DNA of 64,000 bases from Trichomonas vaginalis G3. Taxonomy: Eukaryota; Parabasalia; Trichomonadida; Trichomonadidae. Below are positions 28,818 through 36,899 of this stretch, piece by piece. Location of the stretch: positions 33,758,082 through 33,822,081 of the forward strand of contig NC_067207.1 in assembly GCF_026262505.1 (NCBI RefSeq), given 5' to 3'. The notes beneath the pieces are model-generated. The model searched no databases, was not told the DNA's origin, and saw only the letters and a program-made list of their open reading frames with translations. The translations under genes and the position numbers were made by a program. The stretch's first letter is position 1. Every line of letters begins with the position of its first letter.

Positions 28818-29623
28818 ATGTCAACAACAGAGAACACAACAACAGTTATAGTCCATGAAGCTATAAATGAAGAATATGAGTGGGTTCAGTTTAACAAACA
28901 ACTCCGTCTCATTCGTTCGGTCAAAGACGATATGTACAAATGCAAAGTATTTTGACAGCATGTTTTGCTCACAGATACTAAACACGCAGACGATTGGTTT
29001 AGGAACCAAAGCACACAAGAACTTTTGAGTGAAATTTCTCTAGACGCGAGAAAAATCGGTCTTGCCTAAAACTCATGAAAATCGCAAGAATTTGGCTCCT
29101 GGTTTGAGAGGATATTATGTACATAGACTTCTTGTAAATGCTGTTGCAATGTGGGCTTTCACCTCGTTATGCTTGGTATATTTACAGACTTCTTGACGAA
29201 ATTCATAGACAAGAACGTGAAGAGATGGAAAAGAAACTTCAAGCAAAAGACAAAAGCCTTCAGAAAAGAATACCACGTTCGGTACCAAAAGGAAAGGAAA
29301 AGAACTATAAGTATATGATTTATACTGAAGAGATGGAAAATGAAGAAGACAGAGATATGGTTATGTTGCATTTAGTCAGAAGAAACAACAAAAGCTTTTA
29401 CGACCTTGCTAAGATTTACAAATCTGACAGAAATTGGTTCTATCGCGAAAACTTACCGATTTCAATGACTCCAAATGAAGATGTGAAACAAATAGTTCAA
29501 GATACGTTACCTCAAACACACTATGATATGAAAGGTTGTACAATTCTTACCTTCAAAGAAGATTTGCCATTGTTAAAGGAAAAAATAACAGAGTATTTTG
29601 ACAACTTCAAACAAGCAGAGTAA
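28818..29623 (+). pseudogene. KilA-N + DUF3627-like protein, element C, broken
   Basis: Starts MSTTENTTTVIVHEAINEEYEW after the leader TTTTATTTTGTATGTAAAGACAG. The C-terminal region (RSVPKGKEKNYKYMIYTEEME, FYDLAKIYKSDRNWFYREN, ILTFKEDLPLLKEKI) matches the intact copy B gene at 51808..52635 closely and looks like the DUF3627 domain that follows KilA-N in poxvirus-like proteins. Fossil with about three breaks. Third gene of the shared cassette. Confidence 0.6.
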
Positions 29624-29711
29624 ATGAACCATTTATTTTTGGTCTTGACTTCAGATGGCTCAGGTAGCTCTAGATGGTAAATTGTCTTGTCAAATCCTTC
29701 TGGCATTCCGA

Positions 29712-30003
29712 GTCCTTCCATCCGACAGGAAAAAAATTTCCCGACAACTGGAAAAAAATTTCCCGACAACTGGAAAAAATTTTCCTGTTGTTCGTCCGTA
29801 AACCATTCAAATTTTCGAAAATTGAGAACTTTTTGGTCGAACTTCAGAAAAAAATTTTCCATCCGACAGAAAAAAATTTTCCATCCGACAGGAAAAAATT
29901 TTCCATCAGACAGGAAAAAATTTTCCATCCGACAGGAAAAATTTTTCCTTCCAACAGGAAGAACTCTTCCATCCGACAGGAAAAAATTTTCCTTCCGACA
30001 GGA
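29712..30003. repeat. Minisatellite of CATCCGACAGGAAAAAATTTT units
   Basis: About ten imperfect copies of a 21-24 bp unit (ATCCGACAGGAAAAAATTTTC). It runs directly into the proline-rich gene start at 30013, just as the minisatellite at 24587 precedes the related gene at 24838. Confidence 0.75.
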
Positions 30004-30012
30004 CACAAACGG

Positions 30013-30201
30013 ATGACTGACGTTCCTCTTCCTGAATGTCTTCCAAAGCCAGAAGAACCGACAGCCCCAGCACCACAACAGACTAAGACTAAAACTCTTT
30101 ATTTTTCAAGCTTGACTTTTTACAATTTGAACTTTGTTCGCGTAGATATGAATTCTGAAAGAAGTATGAGGGTCTTGTATGACTTTGTACTTCTCCCATA
30201 G
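30013..30201 (+). CDS. Small proline-rich protein, second copy, doubtful
   Basis: Starts MTDVPLPECLPKPEEPTAP, related to the start at 24838. The second half overlaps the convergent ATPase gene's end, so the true extent is unclear. Function unknown. Confidence 0.25.
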   Translation: MTDVPLPECLPKPEEPTAPAPQQTKTKTLYFSSLTFYNLNFVRVDMNSERSMRVLYDFVLLP

Positions 30202-30981
30202 TTCATGTCTGTCAAACTTACCTGCCATGGACTCTTTCATAAGTTCCATGAAATCGTCTTCGGACAATCCGGGGAAAAGTACAATGTCAGTAAGTATTCT
30301 CTTTACATCCTTACTTAAACTCTTTGCTGTCTGTACACAAATGACAACAGAGATGTTAAAGTGTCTGAGCTTCTTAAGAATTCGACACATATCTTGTTCT
30401 CTGTTCTTTAACAAAGGATGAGAAGCAAAGTCATCTAAGATAAGAAGACATCTGTGAGGGTAAGTCTTCCAATCGTAAGATTGCAATTTCTTCGAAATGT
30501 ATTCTATCTCTTTCTGTTTGTTTCTGAAGTGTTTCTTCTCTAATATTCTCTGCATTTCCTCATTTGGGTCTTTAAACTTCGAATTTATATACTCATTTAT
30601 AGCATTATACTTCAAAACTCTTCTTTGGTACTTCTTTATCCAATCTAACAACTCAGAGTCTTTTATACATACTAACTTAGACTTCTTTATAATATCTTTG
30701 AACGAATTGACGGTTTGATCGAATTGACCAGAAGTACTACAAATGACTACTAACTCATAGAATGGGTTCTTCTCATCTAGTTCTTGTTGTTGTGCAGCCA
30801 TTTTAAGATAAGTGAAAGTCTTACCCGACCCAGGTGGTGCGATTAGACCTGTTATACCATTCTGAGCAAATAAGAACTTGTCATGTATAGGTTTTATCTG
30901 AGCATTTTCTAACTTCCTCTTGTTCTTATTTAAAACATTCTCAAATTTCTTGTCAATGTCAGCAAACTTTTTTTCTAACAT
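30106..30981 (-). CDS. A32-type packaging ATPase, element C
   Basis: 291 residues from the ATG at 30981 (MLEKKFADIDKKFENV); a longer reading to 31083 would overlap the divergent gene at 31018. Walker A is APPGSGKT, Walker B is CLLILDDFAS. ICSTSGQFDQTVNSF and VVICVQTAKSL correspond to segments in the copy A and B enzymes (IISATSDSMDSTA, VAILMQTWRFL). It is the genome-packaging motor of the particle. Open and of family length, in contrast to the decayed left half of the element. Confidence 0.85.
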   Translation of the reverse strand: MLEKKFADIDKKFENVLNKNKRKLENAQIKPIHDKFLFAQNGITGLIAPPGSGKTFTYLKMAAQQQELDEKNPFYELVVICSTSGQFDQTVNSFKDIIKKSKLVCIKDSELLDWIKKYQRRVLKYNAINEYINSKFKDPNEEMQRILEKKHFRNKQKEIEYISKKLQSYDWKTYPHRCLLILDDFASHPLLKNREQDMCRILKKLRHFNISVVICVQTAKSLSKDVKRILTDIVLFPGLSEDDFMELMKESMAGKFDRHELWEKYKVIQDPHTSFRIHIYANKVQIVKSQA

Positions 30982-31017
30982 ATTTTTAGAAAAATTAAAA
31001 TTTTTATCTTTTTGAAA
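30982..31017. promoter_or_regulatory. 36-bp divergent spacer
   Basis: An A/T-only-like spacer with TTTTTAGAAAAATTAAAA and TTTTTATC between the ATPase and the Lys-rich gene. Presumed bidirectional promoter. Confidence 0.4.
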
Positions 31018-31473
31018 ATGTCTAGCGATTTCGCTATCTATATTCGAGACAAACTTTTTGACAGCAAAACATCTGTCGACCATAAAATCTTACATAGTGT
31101 AAACAAGAAAGGTGAATTTGTTCTAAAGTTCTGTTTCTGGGAATATGACAAGAACCATAAAACATTAGGCAGAGAAGTCTTAAAATTTGTCAATGACAGA
31201 CTTGTTGACAGAGATGACGCCGATTGGAAAGATGAAGTCCAACAAAAGTTCTTAGAATGCAAAGAAGACACATGCGCTGTTCTTGAAGATGAAATAGGAA
31301 ACAGAATAGAAGAGCTATTAAAGGACAAAGAACTTTTACATAAATATGGTTCTGAGAAATTTGACATAACTCCACCAGAAAAGAAGAAGAAGAGAGAGAA
31401 GAAAGAAAAGAAAGTAGAAGAAAAGAAAAAAGAACCTGAACCAGTTCCAGAGAAAAAGAAATTTGACATGTAA
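31018..31473 (+). CDS. Lys/Glu-tailed element protein, unknown
   Basis: 151 residues from the ATG at 31018 (MSSDFAIYIRDKLFDSK). The first 100 residues look folded (FVLKFCFWEYDKNHKTLG). The last 40 are a highly charged tail of KK, EKK and KEPEPVP runs. Such tails suit nucleic-acid or protein contacts. No family recognised. Faces the convergent gene at 31490 with only 16 bp between them. Confidence 0.55.
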   Translation: MSSDFAIYIRDKLFDSKTSVDHKILHSVNKKGEFVLKFCFWEYDKNHKTLGREVLKFVNDRLVDRDDADWKDEVQQKFLECKEDTCAVLEDEIGNRIEELLKDKELLHKYGSEKFDITPPEKKKKREKKEKKVEEKKKEPEPVPEKKKFDM

Positions 31474-31489
31474 AAATAAAATTTTATTT

Positions 31490-31909
31490 TTAGAACATTT
31501 CTGGGTCAATGTCAATGTTCTCTTCCTCTTTAGGAGCAAACACTGGCTTAGACTCTAAAATCTTTTTACCTAATTTACCTTGAACTTCAACTATCTTAGA
31601 CTCATAATATTCATAGTCGTCTGCTTTCTTTGGTTCATAAGGTATAACAAGTTTGTATGCTTTGCCTTCTTTAAGGTTTGAGAACCTTCTGTCAAAATTT
31701 TCTTTGACTGCTAACAAACCTTCTATGTCTAAGTCTTCAAATTTCGCACCATTTTTAGTCACAATAGCAAACTTAACTGGTTCGATGTTCCAAACTTTGT
31801 CAAATGTAGACTTTTCAAAATGGTAGAAGTAAACATTCAAATATGTGAATGGGTCTAGTTCTTCTTTGACTTCTGTCATGTACTTGTTTACTGAGATGAA
31901 TTTTGCCAT
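31490..31909 (-). CDS. Element protein of 139 aa, unknown
   Basis: Starts MAKFISVNKYMTEVKEELDPF. It has beta-rich sequence (VKFAIVTKNGAKF, GKAYKLVIPYEPKK) and an acidic tail (KEEENIDIDPEMF). An acidic C-terminal tail on a small beta protein next to a helicase gene would suit a single-strand DNA-binding protein, but I see no motif that proves it. Lies 35 bp downstream of the helicase start, same strand. Confidence 0.5.
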   Translation of the reverse strand: MAKFISVNKYMTEVKEELDPFTYLNVYFYHFEKSTFDKVWNIEPVKFAIVTKNGAKFEDLDIEGLLAVKENFDRRFSNLKEGKAYKLVIPYEPKKADDYEYYESKIVEVQGKLGKKILESKPVFAPKEEENIDIDPEMF

Positions 31910-31944
31910 CTTTTCTATCGGATAAAAAAATATTTTTTTAAAAT

Positions 31945-33180
31945 TTACTCAGAAAAATTTTTCTTTGTATATACGCCATTCTGAACATCTAAAAGACTTT
32001 TGACATTTGCCAAGAATGTACGTTTAGAAGCTGCCATATAACCATATTCTTGACAATATTGTTTATACGAATCGTACAATGACCTTTCATCTAAACACTC
32101 AAAGTCGGTTTCATCTATAAACAGTTCATATACACTCTTGTTTGCTTCTAACAATGTTTGTCTCTCTTCGGTATATGGAATTTGTCTTGGATTGAACTTT
32201 GAAATATCTAATGTCATAAAATATGAGAACAAGTGGTTGTAAAAGTCAGATGTCAAAGTTTCTGCTAAGTCGTCAAAATATTCTGTATCTTGCATATGAG
32301 AATCTGACGTTCTGACAACTACATATCTTCTGTCAGAACTTTCTAACTTCATCGGAACAACATTGTTTGAAACCATGACGAAGTTTGCAACATTTTCACA
32401 AACTCTTTGGTCTTTATATTTTCTTTCAACAACTCCAACTTTGTCTGTTATAAGACTCTTCAAAGCATCTGAGTTCAAAACTTTTGTTGTATCTATACTT
32501 TGAAGTTCATTGCAAACTATAAGTTTCATATTCTCTATTGAAGAGTTAAATTTACCGCAGATGTTTTCTAAGTTTGTCATATTAGGGTTCGAATAGCCCT
32601 CTAACAGTTTGCATAAGATATCTGTAAAGAAAGTGTTCTTACCAGTTCCTTGTTTTCCAATTATAATGAGAGCAGTTTCATTTTTAGCACTTGGATGTTG
32701 TAAGATGTTTGCAAACCAACATAAGATATACTCATAGACTCTTTCGTTTCCATTGCATATAATTTCTTTGACATGGTCTAACCAAGCTTCTATAACATTT
32801 TCTTTCCATTCTACTTGTTCGTATTTATATCCAGTGAAGATAGAATAGAAGTTTGGAGAAGGTGTATAGAACTTTATACCTCGAACTGAAAAATCTTCAA
32901 GTTTTGACAATAAGATATCCCAAGCATCTAACATCTTCATACCAACCTGTACGACTTTTATTTTCTTAAGTTTCTGTCTACATTCTTGTTCTGAAACTAT
33001 TGTTGCTCTTGGTTTGTTAAAGACAACATCCCATTCTTTCATGACATAACATTCTGGGGCAGAGTCTACATAAATGACTAAACGTTTCAAATTCTCGACT
33101 GCTTTGTTATAGTCTCGAAATGGACACATATTTCTGAATGTTTGGAAGTCATAAAAATCTGAAACATCTATTCTGTACAT
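31945..33180 (-). CDS. SF3 (D5-like) replicative helicase, element C
   Basis: 411 residues, open. Walker A is IIIGKQGTGKNTFF (about residues 172-185). Walker B-like is MKLIVCNELQSID, and motif C region is ANFVMVSNNVVPMKLESSDRRYVV, the S-N-N then SDRR pattern of virus D5/SF3 helicases. The N-terminal 150 residues lack an obvious primase motif. The C-terminal winged-helix-like part (DERSLYDSYKQYCQEYG) fits the family. It should unwind DNA during element replication. Polintons of the A/B type instead carry PolB, so this gene marks C as a different replication type. Confidence 0.85.
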   Translation of the reverse strand: MYRIDVSDFYDFQTFRNMCPFRDYNKAVENLKRLVIYVDSAPECYVMKEWDVVFNKPRATIVSEQECRQKLKKIKVVQVGMKMLDAWDILLSKLEDFSVRGIKFYTPSPNFYSIFTGYKYEQVEWKENVIEAWLDHVKEIICNGNERVYEYILCWFANILQHPSAKNETALIIIGKQGTGKNTFFTDILCKLLEGYSNPNMTNLENICGKFNSSIENMKLIVCNELQSIDTTKVLNSDALKSLITDKVGVVERKYKDQRVCENVANFVMVSNNVVPMKLESSDRRYVVVRTSDSHMQDTEYFDDLAETLTSDFYNHLFSYFMTLDISKFNPRQIPYTEERQTLLEANKSVYELFIDETDFECLDERSLYDSYKQYCQEYGYMAASKRTFLANVKSLLDVQNGVYTKKNFSE

Positions 33181-33207
33181 TTTTATAAAAATAAAAAAAA
33201 TTTTTTT

Positions 33208-33888
33208 TTATTCTTGACTTTGTTGTTGCATTTGTTGCATTTGTTGTTCTTGAGCTATTTGTTGTTGAAGTTGTTCTTGTAATACAATACTTTCACCAGT
33301 TGCATCTTCCAATTCGAAACTTTCTGCCGTCATTGACAAATACATAGGACATAAAAGTTTTACAGGAACAAAGTTTGCGTCAACTAAGGTTAAGTTTATG
33401 TTTGCTAAAGTGTTTGAGTTCACTAAAGCTGAAAACTCTGCATTCGAATGAACAATAGGCAAACCAGCAGAGAATGTGTTATTTATACGCATAAGTATCT
33501 TTTGGTCATAGTAGTTTCTGTCGACATTCGAATAGCACTTTGAACCTAAGTTTGAAACAATATATAAAATAGGTGTACTTAAAGTCAATGGAATAGACAT
33601 TCCTTGTATGACACCTTTTCCTGTTATAGGAAACTGTTGGTAGTAAAAACCAGAAATAAGTTTTGTATTATAGCTCATATTGTTTATAGTAAACTCAGTC
33701 GGACATCCAAACATAATGAAACCTGCTCTAGTTGCAGCACATGTTACACTCGTCCTTAAAGTATTAAATAAGTCAACAAAACCTGTTGGTGGTATATCTG
33801 AGTAAGTATCTTCAAAGGAGTATTTTTTACCATTCACAACAACAAAGTCTTCTGGTGTCAAAAGAGCAAAACAGGCTTTAGTCGTCAT
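33208..33888 (-). CDS. Penton-like minor capsid protein, element C
   Basis: 226 residues starting MTTKACFALLTPEDFVV. Beta-rich throughout, with a NINLTLVDANFVPVKLLCPMY segment near residue 175 typical of the last jelly-roll strands and echoed in copy A/B (LVDFQGEPVELKAP). The C-terminus is a Gln-rich tail (QEQLQQQIAQEQQMQQM). A penton or vertex role is inferred from fold pattern and location near the capsid gene. Intact. Confidence 0.55.
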   Translation of the reverse strand: MTTKACFALLTPEDFVVVNGKKYSFEDTYSDIPPTGFVDLFNTLRTSVTCAATRAGFIMFGCPTEFTINNMSYNTKLISGFYYQQFPITGKGVIQGMSIPLTLSTPILYIVSNLGSKCYSNVDRNYYDQKILMRINNTFSAGLPIVHSNAEFSALVNSNTLANINLTLVDANFVPVKLLCPMYLSMTAESFELEDATGESIVLQEQLQQQIAQEQQMQQMQQQSQE

Positions 33889-33893
33889 CGTGT

Positions 33894-34007
33894 TTAAGGA
33901 GTTAGTTTACAATATCGTCCTTGAGGACTTTGTAAGTTTGTTGTTATAGAATTATATGACTCAGGGTTTTTAGTCGTAATAGTATAAACCACTATGTCTT
34001 CTGCCAT
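33894..34007 (-). CDS. 37-aa micro-ORF in the capsid block
   Basis: Starts MAEDIVVYTITTKNPESYN and ends GRYCKLTP. It fills the gap between the ECCG-family gene and the penton-like gene with only 4-5 bp on each side, which fits the tight packing of this block. Whether it is translated cannot be told from sequence alone. Confidence 0.35.
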   Translation of the reverse strand: MAEDIVVYTITTKNPESYNSITTNLQSPQGRYCKLTP

Positions 34008-34011
34008 TTAC

Positions 34012-34593
34012 TTAGCAAATAAATTTTAATGAAATGTTGTGGTCGTCAAATATTTTTATGACGTCTGGGAAACTATATTTTAAGTTCAACGTTTCACCTC
34101 CTTTCATAACGTATATCTTGTCAATGACATTATATGAAACACCACAGCAAGCAATGTCGGGTTCTATTTCTTTGATGTTTATATCGTCTGCCTCTGTCAA
34201 AAGTTTCAATAGTTCTTTCAAAACTTCACGAGGTGCAATGACATATGAGTTCACTTTTACAGGGTTGTGCTCAACCAAGTTTAACATTATACCCAAAGCT
34301 TGACAAATCTTCTCCTGAGTTTTAAGTTTGTCTTTAAGTTGTTGGTAGTCATTTCGAATATCTGCAACAGAACTTAACTCTCTGCTAACTTCAGGATATG
34401 TTGGTTGTTCTTTTACAGGAACAATTGTTATACCATCTTCGTCCTCGTATGGTTTCCCCACTTCAACATCTCTTTCTTTGACATTGACAACAACACTTTG
34501 ACTGTTTGTTTGAGTTGGTGAATTTAACTTCACATCTGCCACCGCCATTAAACCTTTTGAAACACTCACGCTTCTATTTTTCGGAAATGACAT
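34012..34593 (-). CDS. ECCG-family conserved element protein, element C
   Basis: 193 residues from the ATG at 34593 (MSFPKNRSVSVSKGL); the longer reading runs antisense through the divergent gene. The N-terminal part is polar, a coiled-coil-like segment (DIRNDYQQLKDKLKTQEKI) follows, and the end has IKEIEPDIACCGVSYN. The last part matches the 160-aa proteins of copies A and B (DYLDPEIECCG), and the divergent arrangement with the next gene is also conserved. Function unknown, likely virion or assembly related. Confidence 0.55.
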   Translation of the reverse strand: MSFPKNRSVSVSKGLMAVADVKLNSPTQTNSQSVVVNVKERDVEVGKPYEDEDGITIVPVKEQPTYPEVSRELSSVADIRNDYQQLKDKLKTQEKICQALGIMLNLVEHNPVKVNSYVIAPREVLKELLKLLTEADDINIKEIEPDIACCGVSYNVIDKIYVMKGGETLNLKYSFPDVIKIFDDHNISLKFIC

Positions 34594-34611
34594 TTTACTT
34601 AGAATAAAAAG
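34594..34611. promoter_or_regulatory. 18-bp divergent spacer, likely bidirectional promoter
   Basis: TTTACTTAGAATAAAAAG lies between two divergent ATGs. It shares TAGAATAAAA with the spacers at 4304 and 18995. Confidence 0.55.
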
Positions 34612-35031
34612 ATGGACGTATTTGAGTATCTCTTCGAATTGAAGCAGAACAAAGTTTACACACACAAACAATACAAGTTCATTGACAGAGTAGTTCTTTA
34701 TACAAACAATGGAAAATGTTATAGAATAGCAGTCTTTGCTGAACCAAAATATTTTCATAAAGCAAAGAAAGTTGGTATAACCGAGATGGTGAAAGTTCTT
34801 GACGTTGACAAAAATATAACAACAAAACTTACAGATATTTCTAAAGGTAAGTTTTTAATACAATATTATATCAAAACTGGCGTACTGTCAATATTTGACG
34901 GAGAGAAGTCAGTTCAAGAACAACTTACTGACCTGCTGCCAAAATCTGCTCGATGGAAGCTGTCGTTATACCAATCTGAGGAGCCCCAGCAGGTTTCATC
35001 GAACGAATCTTCAAAAGAGCATCTTCCGTGA
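34612..35031 (+). CDS. Element protein of 139 aa, unknown, element C
   Basis: Starts MDVFEYLFELKQNKVYTHKQY. It has alternating basic and hydrophobic sequence and a Ser/Glu-rich end that overlaps the 3' end of the convergent capsid gene by about 100 bp. By position it corresponds to 4329..4730 in copy A, although I see little residue-level match. No family recognised. Confidence 0.45.
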   Translation: MDVFEYLFELKQNKVYTHKQYKFIDRVVLYTNNGKCYRIAVFAEPKYFHKAKKVGITEMVKVLDVDKNITTKLTDISKGKFLIQYYIKTGVLSIFDGEKSVQEQLTDLLPKSARWKLSLYQSEEPQQVSSNESSKEHLP

Positions 35032-36531
35032 AAAGTGCTATTGGTTTTGTAAACTTCTTTGCTTTCAATTCATCTGGACCGTCTCTGTCACCAGTATATT
35101 GTATTTGAACTGTACCAACAGTTGAAATACCACCCATAAAGTCTTCTGAGTCAGCAAATGGAATGCCAAGCCAAAAGTTTGAACGGTCTCCATTTGTATA
35201 TTGAGTTTTTGACCTCCTGTATGAGTCCATACTTTCACATATGGCATAATAGAACTTTGCATTTCAGGGTTAATGGTTGTTGTGAAGTTGTTGTTAAAGT
35301 TCATAGCATCTAATGTCAAGTTGTATGACCTCATATCCTCAACTGTAGAATATTCTTCTCTTGGATAATATTTGCCATCTATGTTTATATGATATTTAAT
35401 ACCAGGGTTGTAGAAACAAGAATAGTCATTTATAGTTCGTCTGAACAGTACAAACATAGTATCTGCATGTTTCATTGCAGTTGTTAAAGCAATATCTGTT
35501 CTTGCACCTGGGTCAGCACTTTGGTTTCCAACTTCACCTGCAAAGTCTTTGACAGATATTTGGTGTATAGGGAACATAAGTGGAACTGCAATATATTTGG
35601 CAGCTAAAGCATTTGAAATATCTGGGTCCAACATATAGACTGCAAGTCTGCTTTCTATTCTCTTGCATTCAAACTTTTCGCATGTGAACTTAACTGGGTC
35701 CCAAGCATCTCCAGCAGCATTGAAATAATAGTTTACTTCAGTGTTGAGGTTTGAGAAACCAAAGTCTAAGTCAACTTTGTTTTTGCAAAAGTCGGCGAAT
35801 GACATTTTATTTGTTCCCACTACTTCTGTAAGAGTGAATGGGTCTTGTGTTGGTGCAATGACTAAGTTATTTTTGCTTGGAGTAAGTTCGATAGAAATTT
35901 TTCCTGCCCAGTTTGGCAAGTATCTTAAAAACCTGAAGATGAGGAAAGATGACAAAGGAACTCTAAGTTTCAGTTTTACTTTGGTTACTGCTGCTGCAGT
36001 TTGTCCAGAAAGGTTAACATAAACTCCTGGAACGTTAGGGTCAAGTCTTCTTATTTTCTCAATGGTGGCATACTGGTCTGTTTGTTCTCTAGCTTGTGGT
36101 TGTACTGAGTTTCTCAAAGCGAACCATTCATAGTTTGCCCATGTTACTGTTTGAACTAAGTCAGAGTTAGAATATATCTTATATCCCATGAAAACTTCTG
36201 GAGCATATTGGTATCCGACATAGAAAATTCCATTGCAACCTTTCTTGTCAGACAACTTGGCAGAAGGTTTTATTTCAATGTCTTGTTCCACGTATAAGAA
36301 AGAGTTGTCAATAGAAATTATATGAAACCTGTCGCATGCAATATCTACTGTTGTTGAAGAACCTTCTCCAAACTCACCTACGTTTCCATAAGAAACAGCA
36401 GTTGTATATTCGTAAGTTCCAGGAACTATTTCTGACCTTCTAATGGCATTGTCGCATTCGTTATACCATTCGGAAACATTTCCATTCATAGCATCCAAAA
36501 CTGTTGGCGTTATATTCTGAGCGGCGTACAT
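34925..36531 (-). pseudogene. Major capsid protein (double jelly-roll type), element C, nearly whole
   Basis: About 530 residues, starting MYAAQNITPTVLDAMNG. It is beta-rich, with KLKLRVPLSSFLIFRFLRYLP followed by NWAGKISIEL, which lines up with LRLRIPVRRFLPLEAIRFIP in the copy B capsid remains. Size, beta content and location beside penton-like and ATPase genes fit the Polinton/PLV major capsid protein that forms the hexagonal shell units. About one break near the far end. Confidence 0.6.
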
Positions 36532-36563
36532 TTCATATGAGTAAAAATATAGAATAGTTGGAT

Positions 36564-36899
36564 TTATATGTCATAATAGAACCCACGTGGACCAAGCTTT
36601 ACTTTCTTCCTGACTGAGTTTTTAACTCTTCTTTTTCCTTCATTGCCCTCTGCTTGAAGTTGTTGCATCTTTGCATTATGTTCATCTAGTATGTTGCAAA
36701 TTTCCCATGTCCTTTTTGCCTTTTGGCTCTGGTCGCCCATCTCAGGTAACCTATATCCTAGAAAGAGTTTGTCATAGTCTGTATTTGAGTCTTTGCGTAT
36801 TGTTTGCATGACTCTTTCCTGAGTTTCTGGTTCAAGCTCTTCAAACAGAGCTTGTCCATATGGAATAAGCTCGTTTCCAAATATATGTTTTGTAGCCAT
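36564..36899 (-). CDS. Small basic-tailed protein upstream of capsid gene, element C
   Basis: 111 residues starting MATKHIFGNELIPYGQALFEEL and ending with a basic stretch (KRRVKNSVRKKVKLGPRGFYYDI). It stands just upstream of the capsid gene, as the small basic-tailed gene 45420..45835 does in copy B. It overlaps the end of the long gene below. A scaffold or DNA-contact role is possible; no motif names it. Confidence 0.5.
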   Translation of the reverse strand: MATKHIFGNELIPYGQALFEELEPETQERVMQTIRKDSNTDYDKLFLGYRLPEMGDQSQKAKRTWEICNILDEHNAKMQQLQAEGNEGKRRVKNSVRKKVKLGPRGFYYDI

